From positions 62,001 to 126,000 of the forward strand of contig JBBDJH010000007.1 of NCBI GenBank assembly GCA_040879985.1: a stretch of 64,000 bases of DNA. Direction: 5' to 3'. Origin of the DNA: VRUE01 sp040879985. GTDB lineage: Bacteria; Actinomycetota; Thermoleophilia; Solirubrobacterales; 70-9. The translations under genes were made by a program, and so were the position numbers. The notes under the pieces were generated by a model. It saw only the letters and a list, made by a program, of their open reading frames with translations. It did no database searches and was not told the DNA's origin. Position 1 is the stretch's first letter. Each line of letters begins with the position of its first letter. Shown one piece after another: positions 56,562-64,000 of this stretch.

Positions 56562-57296
56562 ATGAACCGATACACGCACATGCCCGCGGTCAAGCGAGCC
56601 CTCGATCTCGTCGCGCTCGTCGTGCTCGTCCCGTTCGCGGCGCCGGTGGCGCTGCTGATCGCCGTCGCCGTCTTCCTCGATTCGCCCGGTCCGGTCATCT
56701 ATCGTGCCGTACGGATCGGGATGGGTGGACGGGCGTTCGAGATGCTGAAGTTCCGCACGATGAGGGAAGGCGTCGCCGGCAGCGCGATCGCCGGCGCCGA
56801 GGACCGCCGAATCACCCCCGTCGGCCGCTTCCTTCGCGCCACCCGCCTCGACGAGCTGCCGCAGCTCTGGAACGTGCTTCGCGGCGAGATGAGCTTCGTC
56901 GGGCCGCGGCCCGAGCTGGAGGAGTTCGTGCGACTGCACTCGGACGACTACCGGGAGATACTCGCGGTCCCCCCCGGCATAACCGGTCCCACCCAGCTGC
57001 GCTATGCCGGGGTGGAGGCGCGGGTGCTCAGCCGGCACGAGGACCCCGACGCCTACTACCGCGAGCAGCTGCTGCCCGACAAGGTTGCGCTTGACCTCGC
57101 CTACGCCCGCTCGACCTCGCCGGGAGAGGATCTCGCCGTGCTGGCCAAGACGGTCGGCCTGCCCGCCATCCTCACCTGGCAGCGGGTGCGGGGAGGCGCG
57201 TCGCCCACCCGCTCAGTGGCCTACGCCGGAGTCGCGACGATGGCGATCGCCATCCTTCCCCTGGCTTTCGCCCTGGGAGTGGGATCGCCCCGCTAG
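56562..57296 (+). CDS. Phosphoglycosyltransferase, short monotopic type
   Basis: Starts a glycan by moving a sugar-1-phosphate to polyprenyl phosphate. It has 244 residues: a re-entrant N-terminal helix after KRALDLVALVVLVPFAAPVA, then the catalytic core PGPVIYRAVRIGMGGRAFEM, LKFRTMREG, TRLDELPQLWNVLRGEMSFV, GPRPELEEF and GITGPTQLRY. It has an extra hydrophobic C-terminal segment (GVATMAIAILPLAFALG). It lacks the large N-terminal membrane block of the enzyme at 13174, so the locus has two different initiating transferases. Confidence 0.9.
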   Translation: MNRYTHMPAVKRALDLVALVVLVPFAAPVALLIAVAVFLDSPGPVIYRAVRIGMGGRAFEMLKFRTMREGVAGSAIAGAEDRRITPVGRFLRATRLDELPQLWNVLRGEMSFVGPRPELEEFVRLHSDDYREILAVPPGITGPTQLRYAGVEARVLSRHEDPDAYYREQLLPDKVALDLAYARSTSPGEDLAVLAKTVGLPAILTWQRVRGGASPTRSVAYAGVATMAIAILPLAFALGVGSPR

Positions 57297-57314
57297 GGTC
57301 GGGCGATCGCAGCT

Positions 57315-58349
57315 TTGCCGCCAACGCGCCGGAAGATCAGGGTCGGGCTCGTCGGGTTGGGTTACTGGGGCTCCAACATCGCCCGCAACCTCGCCGCCAT
57401 CGCCGATTGCGAGCTTGCCTGGTGCTGCGACACCGACACCGACCGCGACGAGCAGTGGCGCTCCCGCTTTCCCGGCGCCCGCTTCACGCACGATCTCGAC
57501 GAGCTGCTCGGCGACCAGAGCCTCGACGCGGTCGCGGTGGCGACGCCGGTGTCCACCCATGCCGCGACCGCGGCCCGGGCGCTGCAGGCCGGCAAGCACT
57601 GCTTCGTCGAGAAGCCGCTTGCCCAACGCGTCGTCGACGCCGAGCGGATCGAGGCCCTCGCCGCCGAGCGGGAGCGGATCCTGATGGTCGGCCATCTGCT
57701 CGAGTTCCATCCCGGCGTCGAGGCGCTGAGGCGATTGATCGACGCCGACGAGCTGGGCGGCGTCCGCTACATCTACTCGCAGCGACTCAACCTCGGCAAG
57801 CTGCGTGCCGACGAGAACGCGCTCTGGAGCCTCGGTGCCCACGACGTCTCCGTGGTCCTCGCGCTGACCGGGCAGTTGCCACTCGAGGTCAGCGCTCGTG
57901 GCGAGAGCTACGTGCGCGAGGGAGTCGAGGACGTTGTCTTCTGCCACCTCCGCTTCGCCTCGGGAGTGGTCGCGCACATGCACCTGTCCTGGCTCGATCC
58001 TCACAAGGAGCGCCGCCTCACCGTGGTCGGCGCGCAGCGGATGGCGACCTTCGACGACATGGCGACCGAGCGCAAGCTGACGATCTTCGACAAGGGCTTC
58101 GATCCGGACGGGGACTCCGCCGGCGCCTACGTCGTCCGCTCGGGCGAGGCGCGCAGCCCGGCGGTCGGCGGTGAAGAGCCGCTGCGTGTCGAGCTGGAGC
58201 ATTTCCTCGAGTGCGTGCGGGGCGGCGGCCGGCCGCGCGCCGATGGGGCCAGCGGGGTTCGCGTCGTCCGCGTGCTCGAGGCGCTGCAGCTCTCGCTGGA
58301 GACGGGTGGGTCGGCGGTCGAGCTGGAAGCCAGGGTCGCGCCGGCATGA
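57315..58349 (+). CDS. Gfo/Idh/MocA nucleotide-sugar dehydrogenase (WbpB/WlbA-like)
   Basis: 344 residues from TTG 57315, the first in-frame start after the previous stop. The NAD-binding loop is GLVGLGYWGSNIARN (about residues 11-25). EKPLAQRV matches the conserved EKP motif with the substrate-binding Lys, and MVGHLLEFHPGVEALRRLI follows. In the Wbp/Wlb pathway this enzyme oxidises UDP-GlcNAcA at C3. The next three genes match the rest of that pathway in order, which supports the role. It overlaps the acetyltransferase gene by ATGA. Confidence 0.85.
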   Translation: MPPTRRKIRVGLVGLGYWGSNIARNLAAIADCELAWCCDTDTDRDEQWRSRFPGARFTHDLDELLGDQSLDAVAVATPVSTHAATAARALQAGKHCFVEKPLAQRVVDAERIEALAAERERILMVGHLLEFHPGVEALRRLIDADELGGVRYIYSQRLNLGKLRADENALWSLGAHDVSVVLALTGQLPLEVSARGESYVREGVEDVVFCHLRFASGVVAHMHLSWLDPHKERRLTVVGAQRMATFDDMATERKLTIFDKGFDPDGDSAGAYVVRSGEARSPAVGGEEPLRVELEHFLECVRGGGRPRADGASGVRVVRVLEALQLSLETGGSAVELEARVAPA

Positions 58350-58912
58350 GCGGCGCGACCCTGGCCCCTTCCGACCTCGCTCCCGGACTGCTGATCGGCG
58401 ACGGCGTCCTGCTCGGCGAGGGGGTGCGGCTAGGCGGCCATGTGGTGATTCACCCAGGCGTGCGGATCGGCGCCGGGGCGCGGATCGGCGATCACGCGCA
58501 GATCAGGGATGGCGCGACGATCGGCGCCGGCGCGACGATCGGCAGCTTCAGCGCTGTCGATCCTGGCGTCATCGTCGGCGAGCGGGTCAGCGTGCAGACG
58601 CGCTGCTACCTGGCCGGAGGATCGACGATCGAGGACGACGCCTTCCTCGGTCCGGGGGTGACGCTCACCAACGACAACACGATGGGCCGTCACTCCGTCG
58701 ACGAGGAGCTGCACGGCGCTCTCCTGCGGCGCGCCTGCCGGATCGGCGGCGGCGTCGTGATCTGCCCCGGAGTCGAGATCGGCGAGGAGGCCTTTGTCGC
58801 CGCCGGTGCGGTGGTCGCCGCCGATCTCGAGGCGCGCGCGGTGGCGATGGGGGTTCCCGCGCGCAGCGTCCGCGAGGTGGGAGACGGAGACCTGCTGGAG
58901 AGATGGCGATGA
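58346..58912 (+). CDS. Left-handed beta-helix N-acetyltransferase (WbpD/WlbB-like)
   Basis: 188 residues rich in hexapeptide repeats (LIGDGVLLGEGVRLGG, VRIGAGARIGDHAQI). TNDNTMGRH holds a loop with candidate Asn and His catalytic residues as in WlbB, and VAMGVPARSVREVG is the usual C-terminal end. It would acetylate the 3-amino group made by the next enzyme using acetyl-CoA. ATG 58346 is in an ATGA overlap with the dehydrogenase gene. Confidence 0.85.
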   Translation: MSGATLAPSDLAPGLLIGDGVLLGEGVRLGGHVVIHPGVRIGAGARIGDHAQIRDGATIGAGATIGSFSAVDPGVIVGERVSVQTRCYLAGGSTIEDDAFLGPGVTLTNDNTMGRHSVDEELHGALLRRACRIGGGVVICPGVEIGEEAFVAAGAVVAADLEARAVAMGVPARSVREVGDGDLLERWR

Positions 58913-60027
58913 CCCCTGCCGCGACCGCGGTGCCGCTGTTCGCGGCCCGGACGGCGCTGGAGCCTCTGCTCGACGAGGTGGCGGCGCGCCAGCGGGCGGT
59001 GCTCGAGTCCGGCCGCTACATCCTCGGGCCCGAGGTGGAGGCGTTCGAGTCGGAGTTCGCGGCGTTCCTCGGGGTGCGGCACTGCATCGGCGTCGCCAAC
59101 GGCACCGATGCGCTGACGATCGCCCTGCGGGGGCTGGGGATTGGCCCAGGCGACGAGGTGGTGGTGCCGGCGCTGACCTTCTACGCGACCGCCGAGGCCG
59201 TGGTCAACGCCGGCGCGGCGCCGGTCTTCTGCGACGTCGACCCACGTACCCTGACGATGACCGCGGCGAGCGCCGAGGCGGCGATCGGCGACCGCACGAG
59301 GGCGCTGCTGCCGGTCCATCTCTTCGGCAACCCGGCGCCGATGGGCGCGCTGCGCGACCTCGCCGCGGGCGCCGGACTGCGCCTGCTGGAGGACGCCGCG
59401 CAGGCGGCTGGGGCGCGGCTCGGCGGTCGCCGGGCCGGCGCCCTGGGCGACGCCGCCACGTTCAGCTTCATGCCCGCCAAGAACCTGGGCGGGTTCGGCG
59501 ACGGTGGCGTCGTCGTCACCGACGACGACGAGGTCGCCGCGGCTGCGCGCCGCCTGCGCACCCACGGCTCCGCCGACCGGCGGACCCATACCGAGGTTGG
59601 CTACAACTCCCGCCTCGATGAGCTGCAGGCAGCCGGCCTGCGGGTGCTGCTTCCCCACCTCGGTGAGTGGACGGCTGCGCGCCGGCGTGCCGCCGCCGCC
59701 TACGCGGCAAGCGGTCTGGGCGACCATGTCGAGTTGCCGGTGGAGACCGCCGGCGGGGAATGCTGCTACCACCTCTACGTCGTCCGCAGCCCGCGGCGCG
59801 AGCGCCTCGCGGCCGGGCTGGCCGACGCCGGAATCGGCGCCCGCGCCTACTACACGATCCCCCTGCACCGCCAGCCGGCGATGGCGGCTCACGCGCCGCC
59901 CTCGCCGCTGCCCGGCGCCGAGGGCGCGGCGGCGGAGTCGCTGGCGCTGCCGATGGGCCCGGCGCTGAGCGAGACCGACGTGGCCACCGTAGCGACCGCC
60001 GTCGCTGAGGTCGCGGCGGTCGGGTGA
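58909..60027 (+). CDS. DegT-family aminotransferase (WbpE/WlbC-like)
   Basis: 372 residues; ATG 58909 is preferred because GGAG lies eight bases upstream and it overlaps the previous stop as ATGA, while ATG 58903 is too close to that GGAG. Motifs are VANGTDALTIALR, VPALTFYATAEAV, LLEDAAQAAGA and FSFMPAKNLGGFGDGG with the PLP Lys (about residue 186). TEVGYNSRLDELQAAGLR is typical. It would aminate C3 of the keto sugar made by the 57315 product. Confidence 0.87.
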   Translation: MTPAATAVPLFAARTALEPLLDEVAARQRAVLESGRYILGPEVEAFESEFAAFLGVRHCIGVANGTDALTIALRGLGIGPGDEVVVPALTFYATAEAVVNAGAAPVFCDVDPRTLTMTAASAEAAIGDRTRALLPVHLFGNPAPMGALRDLAAGAGLRLLEDAAQAAGARLGGRRAGALGDAATFSFMPAKNLGGFGDGGVVVTDDDEVAAAARRLRTHGSADRRTHTEVGYNSRLDELQAAGLRVLLPHLGEWTAARRRAAAAYAASGLGDHVELPVETAGGECCYHLYVVRSPRRERLAAGLADAGIGARAYYTIPLHRQPAMAAHAPPSPLPGAEGAAAESLALPMGPALSETDVATVATAVAEVAAVG

Positions 60028-60046
60028 GCGGCTGCCGGATTTCCCG

Positions 60047-61153
60047 ATGAGGGTCCTCACGGTCGTCGGCAACCGGCCCCAGTTCGTCAAGGCCGCGGCG
60101 GTCTCCGGCCACCTGCGCGAGCGCGCCGTCGAGACGCTCGTGCACACCGGCCAGCACTACGACCGCGAGCTCTCGGCGGTCTTCTTCGAGGAGCTCGGCC
60201 TGCCGCCCCCCGACCACCGGCTCGGGGTCGGCTCCGGCAGCCATGCCAGGCAGACGGCGGCGACGATGGCAAGGCTGGAGCCGTTGGCGGTCGCCGAGCG
60301 GCCCGACGCGATGCTCGTCTATGGCGACACCAACGCCACCCTGGCGGCTGCCCTCGTCGCCGCCAAGCTGAATATTCCACTCGCCCACATCGAGGCCGGC
60401 ATGCGTTCCTTCGACCGCACGATGCCGGAGGAGGTGAACCGGATCGTCGCCGATCGCCTCGGGGGGCTGTTGCTCTGCTCCACCGAGGCGGCGGTCGCCA
60501 ACCTGCGCGCCGAGGGCATGGCGAAGCGCGCCCGCCTGGTCGGCGACGTGATGGCTGACGTCGCGATCGCCTTCGGCCCGCTCGCCGAGCGCCGCTCTGA
60601 GGTTCACTCGCGGCTTGGCCTCGTCCGCGGCGATTACCTGGTGGCGACCCTTCACCGGGTGGCCAATGTCGATGAGCCCGGCGCGTTGCGGCGCGCCGCC
60701 GGGCTGCTCGCCACCACCGCCGAGCGACACGGGCCGCTGGTCTGGCCGCTGCACCCGCGCACCCGCGCCAGGCTGGCGGAGCTCGGCCTGGACGAGAGCC
60801 TGGCGGCGGCCCCCGGCGTCGTGCCGATAGAGCCCCTCGGCTACCTCGACTTCACCTGCCTGGTGCGCGGCGCCCGCGCCGTGCTGACCGACTCCGGCGG
60901 GTTGCAGAAGGAGGCCTACCTGGCGGGGGTGCCCTGCCTGACCCTGCGCGAGGAGACCGAGTGGGTGGAGACGGTCGAGACCGGTTGGAACCGCGTCGTC
61001 GGCCTCGATGCCGACCTCGCCCTGCGCTCGCTGGGCGAGTTGCTGGAGCGCCGTCGCGCCGAGTCGCCCGATCCGGATCTCTATGGGAGGGGCGACGCCG
61101 GCAGGCGCTGTGTACGTGAGCTGTTGGCCTGGGGCGCCGCTAACGCGAGCTGA
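60047..61153 (+). CDS. Non-hydrolysing UDP-GlcNAc 2-epimerase family protein (WecB/WbpI/WlbD-like)
   Basis: 368 residues with a GT-B-like fold: VVGNRPQFVKAAAVSGHLRE, VHTGQHYD, LVYGDTNATLA, AHIEAGMRSFDR, MPEEVNRI, LTDSGGLQKEA and LREETEWVETV. The last motifs hold the catalytic residues of the family. In this context it is best read as the C2 epimerase that finishes UDP-2,3-diacetamido-2,3-dideoxy-mannuronate, with ordinary WecB (UDP-ManNAc) as the alternative. Its end overlaps the convergent small gene by 14 bases. Confidence 0.9.
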   Translation: MRVLTVVGNRPQFVKAAAVSGHLRERAVETLVHTGQHYDRELSAVFFEELGLPPPDHRLGVGSGSHARQTAATMARLEPLAVAERPDAMLVYGDTNATLAAALVAAKLNIPLAHIEAGMRSFDRTMPEEVNRIVADRLGGLLLCSTEAAVANLRAEGMAKRARLVGDVMADVAIAFGPLAERRSEVHSRLGLVRGDYLVATLHRVANVDEPGALRRAAGLLATTAERHGPLVWPLHPRTRARLAELGLDESLAAAPGVVPIEPLGYLDFTCLVRGARAVLTDSGGLQKEAYLAGVPCLTLREETEWVETVETGWNRVVGLDADLALRSLGELLERRRAESPDPDLYGRGDAGRRCVRELLAWGAANAS

Positions 61154-61646
61154 GCCGGTTGGCGCGAGCGGCGACTCCCCCGACCGCGAGGGCCACCAGG
61201 CCGATCGCGGCGAGCAGCGCAAGAGTGGCGGCAAGCGAGGTGTTGCCGGTGTCGACGATCTGGGCGGCGGCGGCGCCGTCCGGGGCCGCGCCGGGTTGCG
61301 CGCCATTGCCCCCGCCCGCCGCCGAGCCCGAGCCCTGGCCGCCGCCGGAGCCGCCGGCGTCGCCTCCTGCCCCGCCGCTCGCCTCGCCGGGCTCGCCCGG
61401 TACATGCGAGGAGGAGCCGAAGTCGTTCTCCGAGCGGTAGTGGGAGCCCCCTTCTCCGGCGCTCATTGCCCCCGTTCCGCCACCCTTCGGCGCCGCGTCG
61501 ACCCGGCCCCGCTCGAACGGCAACTCGTAGACGGCCCCGGACGGGCTCCCCGGCGCGGGGTCCCCCGGAGCCGCATATGCTGCGGCCGGATGCGCGAAGA
61601 GGCCGAGCAGCGACAGGGTCAGAATCAGTCGGGATCGTCCGAGCAC
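61140..61646 (-). CDS. Small secreted Gly/Ser-rich protein with C-terminal membrane anchor (second copy)
   Basis: 168 residues from GTG 61646. A signal peptide (LGRSRLILTLSLLGLFAHPAAA), then SGAVYELPFERG, then a Gly/Ser/Ala-rich stretch (about 60-125), a C-terminal helix (TLALLAAIGLVALAVGGVAA) and a short basic tail. It has the same plan as the protein at 16647, though the low-complexity parts do not align. It overlaps the divergent ligase start, as the other copy does. Function unknown. Confidence 0.78.
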   Translation of the reverse strand: MLGRSRLILTLSLLGLFAHPAAAYAAPGDPAPGSPSGAVYELPFERGRVDAAPKGGGTGAMSAGEGGSHYRSENDFGSSSHVPGEPGEASGGAGGDAGGSGGGQGSGSAAGGGNGAQPGAAPDGAAAAQIVDTGNTSLAATLALLAAIGLVALAVGGVAARANRLSSR

Positions 61647-63587
61647 GAGAGTGGGATCTTAGAGGGGGGGCGAGCCAGAGGGATCATTGCCGCGGCCCCG
61701 GCGTTCCTTGTCGGTGTCCTGCTGCTGGCCTCGGTGTGGTGGGACAGCGCATTCGACTTGCGCTACTGGGCGCCGCTGACCATCCTCACGCTGGCGCTGC
61801 TGCTCGCCCAGGCGCTGGCCGGCGGCCTCTCCCTGCCGCGCCGCGGACCGCTCGCCGTCGGGCTGGTCGCGATCTGGTGCTTGGCGGCGCTCGTCCTGCT
61901 CTCGGCCGCCTGGTCCGAGAGCCCGGTGGGGGCGTGGGAGGGGGGCGCCCGGGCGCTGTTCTACGCGGCCGTCTTCACCGTCGCCGTCGCCGCGGCGATG
62001 AGGGGCGAATGGACGCGATGGCTGGGCGGCGGCCTGCTCGCCGGCGTCGCCGCGATCGCGATCGTCGTCCTGCTTCGCGTCTTCTTCGAAGGCGCCGATG
62101 CCTTCCTGGCCGGACGACTGAACGCGCCGGCCGGCTACCGCAACGGCACTGCCGCCCTGTTCGCCTTTGCGGTCTGGCCCCTGATCGGCATCGCCGCCCG
62201 GCGCGGGATCGGATCGGGCGGCCGCGCGGCCGCCTTCGCCGGCGTCGCGTTGTTGCTCGGCCTGGCGTTCCTGACCCAGTCGCGCGGCGTCCTGCTCGGG
62301 CTCGTCGCCGGCGGCGCGGTCTCACTCCTGATCGGACCCGACCGGGTTCGCCGCGCCTGGCTGGCGATCGCCGCCGCCGCCTCGATCGCAATCGCCTCGG
62401 GCGTCCTGCTCGAGCCGTTCCACGCTTTCGACTCCGGCGCCGGCACGGTCGCCGACGCTGACGCCCAAAGGGCCGGCGTCGCGCTGCTGCTGGTCGTCGG
62501 GGCGACCTTCACCGCGGGCCTCTTCCTCGCCGTTCTCGACAACGGCCTGCGCGTCGATCTGCGGGCGAGGGTCCGGGCACAGCAGCTTGCGACGGCCGGC
62601 CTAGCCGCGCTTGCCGTCCTGGCCTGCGCCGTGGCGATCGGGCGGGTCGGCGACCCGGTCACCTACGCGGGCGACAAGCTCGACGAGTTCACCAACCTCG
62701 AGGCTGCCACGACCGGCACCGGCGGGGTCAGGCTCGGCACGGTCAGCGGCCAGCGCTACGACCTCTACGGGATCGCCTGGGACGAGTTCCTCGAGCATCC
62801 GCTCGCCGGTGCGGGCGAAGGCAGCTACAGCTTCGCCTACTATCGCGACCGCCGTACCGACCGGAACCTGAGCAATCCGCACAGCCTGCCGTTGCGGCTG
62901 CTCGCGGGGACCGGCCTGCTGGGCCTCTGTCTGCTGCTCGCCTGGCTGACGGCCGTTGGGCTGGCGATCGCACGGCGGGTGCGGCGGGGAGCCGAGCGCG
63001 AGCGTCTCTGGGTGGCCGGCCTGGCGGCCGCCGGGACCACCGTGCTCGCGCAGGCGTCGGTCGATTGGCTCTGGCTGCTGCCGGGGCTGTTCGGGCTCGC
63101 CGTGTTTGCCCTCGGCCTCGCCGCCGCGGGAGGTGAGCGGGAAGGTCGGGGGGACGTCGCCGATGCCGGCGGGGGCTGGAGCGTCGGACGCGCGGCCGCG
63201 GCGCTGGGACTCGCCGCGGCGCTGGCTGGCGTCACCCTGCTCTTCCTCTCCGATTTCTATGTGCGCAAGGCGCGCATCGAGGCCCGCAGCTCGCCGCCGG
63301 CGGCGCTGGAGGCCGCCCGCACGGCGGGTCGGCTCAACCCGGTCTCGACCACGCCGCTCTACCTGCAGGCCTCGGCGCTCGAGAGCCAGGGCCGACACGA
63401 GGAGGCGCGGGTGGCCCTGCGCGAGGCCCTTAACCTGGAGAGCCGCAACTTCGTTACGCTCGGGCTGTTGGGCGATCTTGAGACGCGCGCGGGAAATGAC
63501 CGCCGCGCGCGGGTCTACTATCGCGCCTCGCTTGAGTTGAATCCGCAGGATGTCGGCTTGAGGGAGTTGGCGCAGGGCGGCGAATAG
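61590..63587 (+). CDS. O-antigen ligase/polymerase (Wzy/WaaL-like) with C-terminal TPR region (second copy)
   Basis: 665 residues if ATG 61590 is used. This is the only canonical start before the first membrane helix and lies inside the divergent small gene; GTG 61733 would remove most of that helix. It has about ten or more membrane helices, the outer-loop motif LAGAGEGSYSFAYYRDRR, then NPHSLPLRLLAGTGLLG, and a TPR-like tail of about 90 residues (LNPVSTTPLYLQASALESQG). It is paralogous to the ligase at 14690-16692. It polymerises or ligates exported glycan. Confidence 0.85.
   Translation: MREEAEQRQGQNQSGSSEHESGILEGGRARGIIAAAPAFLVGVLLLASVWWDSAFDLRYWAPLTILTLALLLAQALAGGLSLPRRGPLAVGLVAIWCLAALVLLSAAWSESPVGAWEGGARALFYAAVFTVAVAAAMRGEWTRWLGGGLLAGVAAIAIVVLLRVFFEGADAFLAGRLNAPAGYRNGTAALFAFAVWPLIGIAARRGIGSGGRAAAFAGVALLLGLAFLTQSRGVLLGLVAGGAVSLLIGPDRVRRAWLAIAAAASIAIASGVLLEPFHAFDSGAGTVADADAQRAGVALLLVVGATFTAGLFLAVLDNGLRVDLRARVRAQQLATAGLAALAVLACAVAIGRVGDPVTYAGDKLDEFTNLEAATTGTGGVRLGTVSGQRYDLYGIAWDEFLEHPLAGAGEGSYSFAYYRDRRTDRNLSNPHSLPLRLLAGTGLLGLCLLLAWLTAVGLAIARRVRRGAERERLWVAGLAAAGTTVLAQASVDWLWLLPGLFGLAVFALGLAAAGGEREGRGDVADAGGGWSVGRAAAALGLAAALAGVTLLFLSDFYVRKARIEARSSPPAALEAARTAGRLNPVSTTPLYLQASALESQGRHEEARVALREALNLESRNFVTLGLLGDLETRAGNDRRARVYYRASLELNPQDVGLRELAQGGE
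61656..61661 (-). promoter_or_regulatory. TANNNT -10 box (TAAGAT) for the small protein at 61646
   Basis: Minus-strand TAAGAT is nine bases before GTG 61646, inside the 5' coding part of the divergent ligase gene. Confidence 0.4.
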
Positions 63588-63598
63588 ACGGGTGAGCG

Positions 63599-64000
63599 AT
63601 GAGACATAAGCGGCAAACGACTACAGCGGTTCTGGCCTGCGCGCTGGCGCTGGTCCTGGTGAGCCCGGCGCAGGCTGGCGGGCTGAAGGCGATCTGGGGC
63701 CCGCACGAACTGCCTGTCGGAAACGCCGCCTGCTTCGATCCGGCTTACCGCTGCTCAGCGTTCCCCACCTACCGGAGGCTTGGGGTCGATGTCTACCAGT
63801 TCCAGATCCACTGGGACGAGGTTGCGCCGACGCGGCCGGCGCAACCGCGCAACCCGGACGATCTCGCCTACGACTGGAGTGAGGTCGAGGAGATCGTGCG
63901 GGCGGCAGACGGCAGCGGCATCCGGCTGGCGGCCCTGATCCAGCGCTCGCCCCGCTGGGCAAGCGGCCATCGCGTGCCGATCTGGGCGCCGAAGAACCCG
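63599..64000 (+). CDS. Secreted clan GH-A glycoside hydrolase-like protein (partial, cut by window end)
   Basis: 134 codons are present. A signal peptide (RHKRQTTTAVLACALALVL, ending near PAQAGG) leads to WGPHELPVG, RRLGVDVYQFQIHWDEVAP and IRLAALIQRSPRWASG, the early strands of a TIM-barrel glycosidase like the one at 17194. The catalytic residues lie beyond the window. It follows the second ligase by 11 bases. Confidence 0.75.
   Translation, partial: MRHKRQTTTAVLACALALVLVSPAQAGGLKAIWGPHELPVGNAACFDPAYRCSAFPTYRRLGVDVYQFQIHWDEVAPTRPAQPRNPDDLAYDWSEVEEIVRAADGSGIRLAALIQRSPRWASGHRVPIWAPKNP

Overview
This is a very GC-rich window with many GTG/TTG starts and short TANNNT boxes 6-10 bases upstream of start codons, the hallmark of leaderless transcripts. 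Together with the gene content this suggests an actinobacterium, most plausibly Thermoleophilia/Solirubrobacterales. That placement is inference; no rRNA or other taxonomic marker is present. Almost all of the window is one large cell-surface polysaccharide locus. No tRNA, rRNA or CRISPR array was seen, and no gene-free stretch exceeds 300 bases.

Layout. 1-6063: end of an ABC polysaccharide exporter ATPase, two GT2 glycosyltransferases and a complete dTDP-L-rhamnose operon in the order rmlA-rmlD-rmlB-rmlC. 6064-7391: an AAA/DUF4143 ATPase gene broken only by an assembly gap, preceded by a long inverted repeat over its start codon. 7392-11910: a three-gene operon of a GT2 and two multi-spanning GT-C-like proteins, plus a divergent polyprenyl-phosphate-type glycosyltransferase. 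12041-18333: a PP-loop protein, a polyprenyl glycosylphosphotransferase, an O-antigen ligase/polymerase with TPR tail (second assembly gap), a small Gly/Ser-rich anchored protein and a secreted glycosidase. 18355-23650: Lhr helicase and an XRE-regulator/nucleotidyltransferase pair. 23699-30121: GT4 enzymes and a sulfotransferase gene split by an IS1380-type element with a clean 5-bp target duplication. 30122-55274: an unusual block of methyltransferases and very large fusion proteins (methyltransferase-like, coiled-coil, GT2, GT4, GT-D, dimethylformamidase-like and SGNH/AlgX-like domains) with a Wzx-type flippase. 55286-64000: a second assembly module: aminotransferase, short phosphoglycosyltransferase, four genes matching the Wbp/Wlb route to a UDP-2,3-diacetamido-mannuronate sugar, and a second copy of the ligase / small anchored protein / secreted glycosidase cassette.

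How it fits together. Nucleotide sugars (dTDP-rhamnose and a diacetamido-uronate) are made in the cytoplasm. Two phosphoglycosyltransferases can start lipid-linked chains, many glycosyltransferases extend them, and methyl-, sulfo- and O-acetyl-transferases would decorate them. Export is by the flippase and/or the ABC transporter, and polymerisation or ligation by two Wzy/WaaL-like proteins. Each ligase gene lies head-to-head with, and overlaps, a gene for a small signal-peptide/Gly-Ser/C-terminal-membrane protein, next to a secreted clan-A glycosidase. This repeated cassette and the modular methyltransferase-coiled-coil-glycosyltransferase family are the best candidates for undescribed biology here.
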